Origin: Burkholderiaceae bacterium
GTDB lineage: Bacteria; Pseudomonadota; Gammaproteobacteria; Burkholderiales; Burkholderiaceae_E
Length of the DNA: 5,497 nt
Direction of reading: 5' to 3'
Assembly: GCA_023258775.1 (NCBI GenBank)
Contig: JALQWJ010000115.1
Span: forward strand, 1 to 5,497
Shown here: positions 1-4,546 of the stretch, piece by piece
Layout of the letters: every line of letters starts with the position of its first letter
Numbering within the stretch: position 1 is the first letter of the stretch
Notes under the pieces: generated by a model
The model's input: the letters and a program-made list of their open reading frames with translations, nothing else
Databases searched by the model: none
Told to the model about the DNA's origin: nothing
Program-made: the position numbers and the translations under genes

Positions 1-105
1 ATTTGTCTCCCTGTTGAAAAGTTTATGGATGTCAAAGCTTTAACTTAATCAACAAGTTGCGACTCGTCAATTGTAGTAAGACAAGGAATCTGTAGCCGGC
101 CAGAA
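1..105. other. Gene-free left edge
   Basis: No coding frame here has a credible start, SD and family resemblance. On the minus strand the stretch follows the stop of the DUF2784 gene. It is A/T-rich and has a weak inverted repeat (AACTT at 44-48 and AAGTT at 54-58... approximate ends, loop about 7 nt) with no T-run after it, so I do not call a terminator. A perfect -35-like TTGACA (minus strand, 30-35) and a TTGACG (65-70) are present, but neither has a good -10 at the right distance. The stretch probably carries the upstream region of a minus-strand gene lying left of the window. Confidence 0.5.
6..12 (-). promoter_or_regulatory. Possible ribosome binding site of a gene beyond the left edge
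   Basis: On the minus strand this reads AGGGAGA, a good purine-rich Shine-Dalgarno match, followed by five bases (CAAAT) before the window ends. A start codon immediately outside the window would sit at normal spacing. This is an inference only, because the start codon itself cannot be seen. Confidence 0.35.
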
Positions 106-516
106 TCAGATCCCGTCAAATTCATGCCGATTGCAGCCCGACTTATCCATTTGGAGTTTTGCGTGAGGCGGCACAAAAAACCAAAGCCAAATAGCCCATG
201 CGGAACATAACAAGTAAAGGACCGCAAAAAATGCTAACGGGAGGTTCCAGTACAGTACGTCATGAAGGACACGCGCAAGAAACATTCCTTCTGAAGAATC
301 GCCTCTGAGCTTTACTTCCAAAAGTGTTAAGGGGCAGTGCTGTCCGAGAAGCGTTTGTACTGCGATAAAAAGCATCATGAAGAGATGCAGCAATCTTATC
401 GTTCGACTACGAACCCAAGCCCAACGGCTTCTTCCAATGGGAATCAAGATCAGAAGCGATGCGTTGAACGCCACGACACCGAGGTGGGTGAACATGACAG
501 CATCTGCGATCGTCAT
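106..516 (-). CDS. DUF2784 family inner-membrane protein
   Basis: A 136-residue integral membrane protein whose function is unknown. It resembles the DUF2784 family. It opens with an ADAV.-type hydrophobic helix (about 4-27), followed by a short basic stretch with W-x-W-V-R (32-36), and then R-L-L-H-L (41-45), which begins the second helix. The signature G-x-x-C-P-L-T-x-x-E lies at 58-67 (Cys61, Pro62, Glu67). A loop with H85 leads to one or two further helices (about 88-116) ending in V-P-P. The family's usual length is similar, so the gene looks intact. The tail after residue 118 is polar and Cys/His-bearing (C128, H131) and is probably cytoplasmic or unstructured. The ATG at 516 has only a weak SD (AGAA/AACCT region). 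It is 62 nt downstream of mipA on the same strand and may be co-transcribed. No function should be assigned beyond the family name. Confidence 0.85.
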   Translation of the reverse strand: MTIADAVMFTHLGVVAFNASLLILIPIGRSRWAWVRSRTIRLLHLFMMLFIAVQTLLGQHCPLTLLEVKLRGDSSEGMFLARVLHDVLYWNLPLAFFAVLYLLCSAWAIWLWFFVPPHAKLQMDKSGCNRHEFDGI

Positions 517-519
517 AGG

Positions 520-534
520 TTCTAACTACTAGAA
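520..534. repeat. Short inverted repeat before the DUF2784 start
   Basis: TTCTA and TAGAA flank a 5-nt spacer (ACTAC) in the mipA-DUF2784 gap, ending four bases before the DUF2784 start codon on the minus strand. The 5-bp A/T-rich stem is too weak for a terminator. It could be an operator half-site pair or chance. Its place at the ribosome-binding position of a gene that lacks a good SD is the only reason to list it. Confidence 0.25.
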
Positions 535-578
535 ACTAAGCGCTTCAAATAAAGTTCATCTCCACTGAAATTCAGCAC

Positions 579-1526
579 TTAATCCTCAGCTGCGCGCGTT
601 GAGCGAAGCCAGGCGTAAAAAACGCCGACACCTGCGCTCAATCCTGTGGTCTGCCGTACGAGTGGACTATCTTGATTAGCCGCGCCCGACAGGCTATCGA
701 CCCGACCAAATCCGAATACTCGCCATTGTGGCGTCAGACTGTAGTTGATGGACGTGGAAAGCCGCCACGCGATAATTCCGCCTTCCGCTGTGAAAGCTGG
801 TCGGTTATCGTTCGCATAGGCTTTATCCACGCCATAGAAGGTATGCCCAAGCTTTTTATCGCCAACAATGGCGCCAATGCTTGCCGTGTAGGCAAATTGC
901 GGGGAAAGCCGCTGCTGCCAAAGCAGCCTAGGTTCAAAGGCGATTCCTCGATGAGCGCCGCCGTCGCTTAAATCAAAAACGCCGCGCAAGGGCAAATCGA
1001 GTCTCCAGCGTCCACTGCCTGATGCGTCACCCAGATTCACCCTCAGTCGAGGTCCGAATTCAATAAGCGTTCCGAGTTCAGGCATGCCTCGTCTTGCTTC
1101 GATCTCGCTTGAGCGTGCTGCAAACGATCCCGATGCACCGATGTCAAGTTCATACCGGGGCGTACGAATTGCACGTAGTCCGGTTGTCTCTCTGTCTGCT
1201 CGCAGAAACTTCCCCCGGTAAACCACAAAGGGCAGTGGTAAAACCCTATCCACCTGTTGATCTGATCCTGGGTAAGCCTGCTGCGAAACTGCGAGCGCGA
1301 ACCCGCCAATTTCCCACAAGGGATTCTCGCTACTTCGCTCAACCTGATTGTCAAGCGCAGTCGTTGAAAGCTCGGCGCCTCGCCGTGTGGCAATTTCCGC
1401 CGCAAGGCTCGAGTGACCGAGCATCGTTCCAAGCACGACACCAAGGACAAGTAAAAAAGTACGCGGCACAAGTCGAGGCAGCGTTGCCACTTGAGCCTGG
1501 TGATACATAGTATGAATGCTGATCAC
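579..1526 (-). CDS. MipA/OmpV family outer-membrane protein
   Basis: A 315-residue outer-membrane beta-barrel protein of the MipA/OmpV family. MipA of E. coli is a scaffold that links the lytic transglycosylase MltA to the murein synthase PBP1b; other members are porin-like, and the role of this one is not known. The signal peptide has a basic region (R18, R22), a hydrophobic core at about 24-36 and a likely cut after S-L-A-A (residue 43). The mature part shows family marks: W-E-I-G-G-F (71-76), A-Y-P-G-S (84-88), P-F-V-V-Y-R-G (99-105), A-R-S (137-139), R-R-G (145-147), E-F-G-P (156-159), F-Y-G-V (230-233), R-P-A-F (242-245), N-Y-S-L (261-264) and D-S-P-L-V (286-290). I chose the GTG start at 1526 because GAGGTG (1533-1538) lies six bases before it. 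The ATG at 1508 is 24 bases from that SD, and the ATG at 1718 would put the signal peptide too deep. The C-terminus runs about eight polar residues past the last aromatic, which is unusual for a barrel. Confidence 0.85.
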   Translation of the reverse strand: MISIHTMYHQAQVATLPRLVPRTFLLVLGVVLGTMLGHSSLAAEIATRRGAELSTTALDNQVERSSENPLWEIGGFALAVSQQAYPGSDQQVDRVLPLPFVVYRGKFLRADRETTGLRAIRTPRYELDIGASGSFAARSSEIEARRGMPELGTLIEFGPRLRVNLGDASGSGRWRLDLPLRGVFDLSDGGAHRGIAFEPRLLWQQRLSPQFAYTASIGAIVGDKKLGHTFYGVDKAYANDNRPAFTAEGGIIAWRLSTSINYSLTPQWRVFGFGRVDSLSGAANQDSPLVRQTTGLSAGVGVFYAWLRSTRAAED

Positions 1527-1532
1527 TCGATT

Positions 1533-1538
1533 CACCTC
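1533..1538 (-). promoter_or_regulatory. Shine-Dalgarno site deciding the mipA-family start
   Basis: The minus strand reads GAGGTG, a six-base match to the 16S rRNA anti-SD, six bases before a GTG (1524-1526) in frame with the MipA/OmpV protein. No comparable SD precedes the ATG codons at 1508, 1616, 1661 or 1718. The GTG-initiated protein carries its signal peptide core at about residues 24-36. Confidence 0.6.
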
Positions 1539-1745
1539 GCTAACATATCCGAAGTAAAAAACTGACACAAGGCGATCAAATTGCTCGAAACGCCACGAAG
1601 TTTGACTGTAAGGCATACATCGAAAGCTTGCAGCGGCGAAGTCAGGTCTACCTCCAGGCATGTTTCCTAAGAATCCAAGCCAGCTACAATAAATCGAGGA
1701 TAGCTGTTGTTTACGCAAGCGCGACCGAATGTTCTTAATTATCCA

Positions 1746-1759
1746 AGTGCAAGCGCACT
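1746..1759. repeat. Small inverted repeat upstream of eutB
   Basis: AGTGC and GCACT flank a 4-nt loop (AAGC), about 163 bases ahead of eutB in the divergent intergenic region. There is no following T-run, so it is not a terminator. It might be an operator or a weak RNA hairpin, and chance is quite possible at a 5-bp stem. Confidence 0.25.
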
Positions 1760-1902
1760 CGGCGCGAAACCCTTAAATGGGCTGAGGCAATTAAAGACGC
1801 TCGAATTGAACCAGAGTAAATCTATTGTCGTGCTCGTGGGTTGATGAGATTGAAGCATCATGGAGCCTTAATTGAGCGATAGAAGTGGCAAAGGCGGTCA
1901 TC

Positions 1903-1920
1903 ATGAAAGCGCTAACGTGA
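1903..1920 (+). CDS. Possible five-codon leader mini-ORF (M-K-A-L-T) abutting eutB
   Basis: An ATG at 1903 follows AAAGG (1890-1894) at a spacing of eight bases, and its frame ends in TGA at 1918-1920, one base before the eutB ATG at 1922. The eutB start itself has no SD, and its frame is closed upstream by TAA at 1913-1915. This arrangement could load ribosomes at the mini-ORF and let them restart at eutB (translational coupling). A GTG at 1885 in the same frame gives an 11-codon version. The peptide has no recognisable function. This is an inference from spacing only. Confidence 0.3.
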   Translation: MKALT

Positions 1921-1921
1921 C

Positions 1922-3322
1922 ATGAGTCAATACACCCACATCATCGGCGCACGCAGCTATCAGTTTGCGGATCTGAAGGATTTGATGGCCAAGGCTACCC
2001 CGTCGCGATCTGGTGATTATCTGGCTGGGGTCGCGGCTAGCAGCGCCGAACAGCGTGTCGCTGCGCAAATGACTCTTGCATCCCTACCGCTGCGAACATT
2101 TCTACAACAATCACTGATTCCCTATGAGCGCGACGAAGTCACGCGCCTGATTATCGATACCCATGACGCACATGCATTTGCAACGGTACAACATTTGACC
2201 GTAGGCGACTTTCGGGACTGGCTGTTATCTGACGAAGCAGACGAGTTAGCCTTAAGCGCACTTGCACCCGGTATTACACCTGAGATGGCTGCTGCCGTTT
2301 CAAAGATTATGCGTGTTCAAGATTTGATCTTGGCCGCGAAAAAATGTCGTGTCATCACGCGTTTTCGTAACACGATCGGCTTAGCCGATCGACTCGCCAC
2401 AAGGCTTCAGCCAAATCACCCGACTGACGACGCTTCCGGTATTGCAGCAAGTATGGTCGACGGTTTGTTATACGGTGCAGGTGATGCTGTGATCGGCATC
2501 AATCCGGCAAGCGACAATGTGCAGCAAGTGATACGTATTGTTCATATGCTTGATGAAGTGATTCGCCATTACGACATCCCAACTCAATCCTGCGTCTTAA
2601 CGCATATCACGAACACCATTGCAGCAATCGAGCGCGGGGCGCCAGTTGATTTGGTGTTTCAATCGATTGCTGGAACCGAGGCGGCCAACCGAAGTTTTGG
2701 TATCAATTTGGCGCTGCTCGCCGAAGCAAGTGATGCAGCCCTGTCGTTAGGCCGAGGTACGCTTGGCAATAACCTTATGTATTTCGAAACCGGTCAAGGC
2801 AGTGCGCTATCGGCCAATGCAAACCATGGTTTGGATCAACAAACTTGTGAGGCGCGTGCCTATGCGGTCGCTCGACGCTTTAAACCTTTACTGATCAACA
2901 GCGTTGTAGGCTTTATCGGGCCGGAATATTTATACGATGGCAAGCAAATTGTTCGTGCTGGTTTGGAAGATCACTTCTGCGGCAAGTTAATGGGGCTGCC
3001 GATGGGGTGCGATATTTGTTACACCAATCATGCTGAGGCAGATCAAAATGATATGGACGTGTTGCTAACGCTGCTTGCAACTGCAGGATGCAATTTCATC
3101 ATGGGTGTCCCTGGATCGGACGACATTATGTTGAATTATCAGACAACGTCGTTCCATGATGCCTTGTACGCGCGGCGGGTGCTTAAGTTGAGGCCAGCGC
3201 CAGAATTTGAGGCCTGGCTGCACAAGATGGCGATCTTTCGTGATGGCGAGCAAGTCCAGCTCAATGACGATTTACCACCACTTTTTTCGGATGCATTACT
3301 GAGGTTGGTGTCAACAGAATAG
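1922..3322 (+). CDS. eutB: Ethanolamine ammonia-lyase large subunit EutB
   Basis: The 466-residue catalytic large subunit of adenosylcobalamin-dependent ethanolamine ammonia-lyase (EC 4.3.1.7), which converts ethanolamine to acetaldehyde and ammonia together with EutC. It matches the enteric protein (about 453 residues) along its whole length. It starts with the family region Y-Q-F-A-D-L-K (13-19) and R-S-G-D-x-L-A-G-V-A-A (29-39). By alignment from memory to E. coli EutB, the active-site residues are all present: R161 and Q163 (in R-L-Q-P-N), N194 (I-G-I-N-P), E289 (F-E-T-G-Q-G-S-A-L-S-A, 288-298), D364 (M-G-C-D, 361-364) and M394 (F-I-M-G, 392-395). Other conserved blocks are V-V-G-F-I-G-P-E-Y-L-Y (328-338), G-L-E-D-H-F (347-352) and Y-T-N-H-A-E-A-D-Q-N (367-376). 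The last 20 or so residues extend slightly past the enteric end. The ATG at 1922 lacks an SD, but an in-frame TAA at 1913 excludes a longer form. eutC follows after 16 bases. Confidence 0.97.
   Translation: MSQYTHIIGARSYQFADLKDLMAKATPSRSGDYLAGVAASSAEQRVAAQMTLASLPLRTFLQQSLIPYERDEVTRLIIDTHDAHAFATVQHLTVGDFRDWLLSDEADELALSALAPGITPEMAAAVSKIMRVQDLILAAKKCRVITRFRNTIGLADRLATRLQPNHPTDDASGIAASMVDGLLYGAGDAVIGINPASDNVQQVIRIVHMLDEVIRHYDIPTQSCVLTHITNTIAAIERGAPVDLVFQSIAGTEAANRSFGINLALLAEASDAALSLGRGTLGNNLMYFETGQGSALSANANHGLDQQTCEARAYAVARRFKPLLINSVVGFIGPEYLYDGKQIVRAGLEDHFCGKLMGLPMGCDICYTNHAEADQNDMDVLLTLLATAGCNFIMGVPGSDDIMLNYQTTSFHDALYARRVLKLRPAPEFEAWLHKMAIFRDGEQVQLNDDLPPLFSDALLRLVSTE
2373..2391. repeat. Perfect 8-bp hairpin inside eutB
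   Basis: CGATCGGC, a three-base loop TTA, and GCCGATCG form a perfect stem of eight base pairs, six of them G-C, within the codons for residues around 151-157 of EutB. It is not followed by a T-run, so it is not an intrinsic terminator. It is an unusually strong structure for coding sequence and could affect translation speed or mRNA stability, or be chance. Confidence 0.7.
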
Positions 3323-3338
3323 TCTGATTAATATATCG

Positions 3339-4199
3339 ATGAGCAAATACAAACAGATCGTTGTTAATAATCCCTGGAGCACGCTTCGACGGTTCACCGC
3401 TGGGCGGATTGCACTGGGCCGTAGCGGCATCAGTTTGCCAAGCACCCAGCAGTTAGCCTTCCAGCTTGATCATGCCCGTGCACGTGATGCCGTTCACCGC
3501 GCTCTGGATGCAGATACGCTGAAGCAGTCGGTCGACGATTTGGACTTTTTTGAAGACGCAGTGCTTGTTGAAACTGCGGCGGATAACCGTACTATGTTTT
3601 TACAGCGTCCTGATCTCGGTCGAAGGCTTTCAGCGCGATCGAAGTTGCTATTGCGGTCTCGCGCTCAAGGCTGTCATGGTGCGAGCTACGATCTGGTCTT
3701 TGTTATTGCTGATGGTTTGTCCGCACTGGCTATCGAGGTTAACGCAGTTGCATTTTTAAAAGCGATGCATCAGCACTTAAGCAAGCTTTCAGTGGTGGAT
3801 CAGCACTTAGTTAAGCGGCCACTGCGATGTGCACCGATCTTCATTGTGCAGCAGGGGCGTGTCGCGATTGGCGATGAGATTGGCGAGTTAATGGGTGCGA
3901 AACTGGTGGTTGTTATGATTGGTGAACGGCCTGGATTGAGTTCACCCGACAGTATGGGACTGTATATAACTTGGGAACCACGCGTTGGATTGACCGATGA
4001 GCGTCGGAACTGCATTTCAAATGTTCGTCCAGCCGGTCTTTCTCATGATGAAGCGGCATACAAGCTGCACTATCTGCTCAGTGAAGCCTTACGCTTAGGC
4101 CTAAGTGGCGTACAGCTCAAAGACGAGACGGCTGGCCAGCGATCGAGTAACGCGATTGTTTTCCAGGGTTTTTGTTTAAGCCCTAAAAAACTGAGCTAG
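3339..4199 (+). CDS. eutC: Ethanolamine ammonia-lyase small subunit EutC
   Basis: The 286-residue small subunit of ethanolamine ammonia-lyase, which with EutB forms the cobalamin-binding enzyme. Family blocks in order are: N-P-W-x-x-L-R-R-F-T-x-x-R-I-A-L-G-R-x-G (11-30), D-H-A-R-A-R-D-A-V (44-52), R-P-D-L-G-R-R-L (90-97), I-A-D-G-L-S (123-128), G-R-V-A-I-G-D-E-I-G-E (173-183), G-E-R-P-G-L-S-S-P-D-S (195-205), R-N-C-I-S-N (223-228) and L-S-G-V-Q-L-K-D-E (255-263). It begins directly at the core, without the roughly 50-residue N-terminal extension that carries the microcompartment-targeting peptide of enteric EutC. Between the V-N at 134-135 and G-R-V there are 37 residues, against 27 in the E. 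coli protein as I recall it, matching an internal 10-residue repeat. About 23 residues follow the usual K-D-E end. The ATG at 3339 has no clear SD, so translation probably depends on coupling with eutB 16 bases upstream. Confidence 0.96.
   Translation: MSKYKQIVVNNPWSTLRRFTAGRIALGRSGISLPSTQQLAFQLDHARARDAVHRALDADTLKQSVDDLDFFEDAVLVETAADNRTMFLQRPDLGRRLSARSKLLLRSRAQGCHGASYDLVFVIADGLSALAIEVNAVAFLKAMHQHLSKLSVVDQHLVKRPLRCAPIFIVQQGRVAIGDEIGELMGAKLVVVMIGERPGLSSPDSMGLYITWEPRVGLTDERRNCISNVRPAGLSHDEAAYKLHYLLSEALRLGLSGVQLKDETAGQRSSNAIVFQGFCLSPKKLS
3769..3828 (+). repeat. Degenerate 30-bp tandem duplication inside eutC
   Basis: Two adjacent 30-base units (3769-3798 and 3799-3828) share an identical 11-base start (ATCAGCACTTA) and an AAGC four bases further on, with 19 of 30 positions identical by hand count. 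The period is exactly ten codons. The encoded copies read Q-H-L-S-K (145-149) and Q-H-L-V-K (155-159). The region corresponds to the length excess over enteric EutC between the V-N and G-R-V blocks. The duplication appears old, since the second halves have diverged. Confidence 0.6.
4094..4105. repeat. 12-bp perfect palindrome in the 3' part of eutC
   Basis: CTTAGGCCTAAG reads the same on both strands. It falls in the codons just before the L-S-G-V-Q-L-K-D block of EutC. With no central spacer it cannot make a good RNA hairpin without losing central pairs. A protein-binding role would be speculative, and chance is likely. Confidence 0.4.
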
Positions 4200-4216
4200 A
4201 GTAATCCGATTAGCTT

Positions 4217-4233
4217 TCGAGAAATTTGCTCGA
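4217..4233. repeat. Weak hairpin between eutC and the small secreted-protein gene
   Basis: TCGAG and CTCGA flank a seven-base loop (AAATTTG) in the 64-nt gap after eutC. No T-run follows, so it is at best a weak processing or attenuation site. I see no clear promoter in the gap, so the small gene downstream may be read from the eut transcript or from a promoter I cannot recognise. Confidence 0.3.
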
Positions 4234-4253
4234 GTCCGCTAAGTAAACACTGA

Positions 4254-4258
4254 AAGGA
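4254..4258 (+). promoter_or_regulatory. Ribosome binding site of the small secreted protein
   Basis: AAGGA lies five bases before the ATG at 4264. It is a clear SD, in contrast to the SD-less starts of eutB and eutC, and supports this small gene as really translated. Confidence 0.65.
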
Positions 4259-4263
4259 ATGTC

Positions 4264-4503
4264 ATGTTAAAGATCTCTATAGGTATTGTCTCAATGGCTT
4301 TCTCAGGTCTGGTGATGGCTCATGGTTGTCCTGGCGAGATGAAGGCAATTGACGCCAAACTTGCGACCAACCCCAAGGTCAGCGAAGCTGATATGAGTAA
4401 AGTCAAAAAGCTTCGTGCGGATGGCGAGTCAGCTCACAAGGCAGGCAATCACGGCGAATCGATGAAACTGCTTGCTGAAGCTAAGAAAACGCTTGGTATG
4501 TGA
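4264..4503 (+). CDS. Small exported protein with a single TPR-like helical hairpin
   Basis: A 79-residue protein I can describe but not name. Residues 1-19 form a signal peptide: K3, a hydrophobic core (about 4-17) and V-M-A before the likely cut, giving a mature 60-residue periplasmic or secreted protein starting H20-G-C22-P. Residues 22-35 form a first amphipathic helix (E25, K27, D30, K32). Residues about 47-78 fit the spacing of one tetratricopeptide (TPR) unit: L50, G54, G61, H63, S66, L70 and A73 sit at the positions of W4, G8, G15, Y17, A20, F24 and A27. The mature chain is rich in Lys, Ala and Glu. Its single Cys (C22) cannot make an internal disulphide, and there is no lipobox. Similar small exported proteins occur in proteobacteria, to my recollection without known function. 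The SD at 4254-4258 supports the start. It lies 64 nt after eutC and may or may not share its transcript; a role in ethanolamine use is not shown. Confidence 0.75.
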   Translation: MLKISIGIVSMAFSGLVMAHGCPGEMKAIDAKLATNPKVSEADMSKVKKLRADGESAHKAGNHGESMKLLAEAKKTLGM

Positions 4504-4546
4504 TCGGTCTTCTTGAACTCGGCTAAGCGGTCCGATGTTCATTTGC

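Larger units (their letters stand above)
1527..1921. other. Divergent intergenic region between the mipA-family gene and eutB
   Basis: About 395 nt with no supported gene except a possible five-codon mini-ORF at 1903-1920. It should hold the promoters of both divergent units. On the minus strand, TTGTGT (1565-1570) and TATGTT (1542-1547) are 17 nt apart, resembling a sigma-70 promoter (3/6 and 4/6 matches), but transcription would then start on top of the SD at 1533-1538, so I do not rely on it. A small hairpin, AGTGC-AAGC-GCACT, lies at 1746-1759. I see no convincing sigma-54 site and nothing resembling a cobalamin riboswitch ahead of eutB. The open frame continuing mipA up to 1718 shows no protein resemblance. 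Confidence 0.5.

Noticed and set aside
337..525. Plus-strand open frame of 62 codons opposite the DUF2784 gene
   Set aside because: It is antisense to a recognisable membrane-protein family, and its product is polar and without family resemblance.
1079..1088. Ten-base palindrome AGGCATGCCT in the mipA-family gene
   Set aside because: Short palindromes of this size are expected by chance, and it lies within constrained coding sequence with no partner site.
1043..1510. Long open frames on both strands (about 140 codons) overlapping the mipA-family gene in other frames
   Set aside because: The MipA/OmpV frame has clear family motifs and a signal peptide; the others have no resemblance and appear to be by-products of its codon use.
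1542..1570. Sigma-70-like promoter on the minus strand (TTGTGT, 17 nt, TATGTT)
   Set aside because: The hexamer matches are modest and the implied transcription start falls on the SD at 1533-1538, so it would not give a normal leader for the GTG start.
1527..1718. N-terminal extension of the MipA/OmpV protein to the ATG at 1718
   Set aside because: The extra residues resemble nothing, would place the signal peptide over 80 residues in, and lack an SD; the GTG at 1526 has a strong SD.
1704..1844. A plus-strand open frame whose 3' half resembles a leucine-rich repeat pattern (L-N-G-L-R-Q-L-K-T-L-E-L)
   Set aside because: It has no usable start codon or SD, is only about 46 codons long, and one repeat-like run can arise by chance.
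1740..1921. Cobalamin riboswitch or sigma-54 promoter ahead of eutB
   Set aside because: I find no long set of paired helices resembling a B12-box element, and no GG-N10-GC pair with the surrounding sigma-54 consensus.
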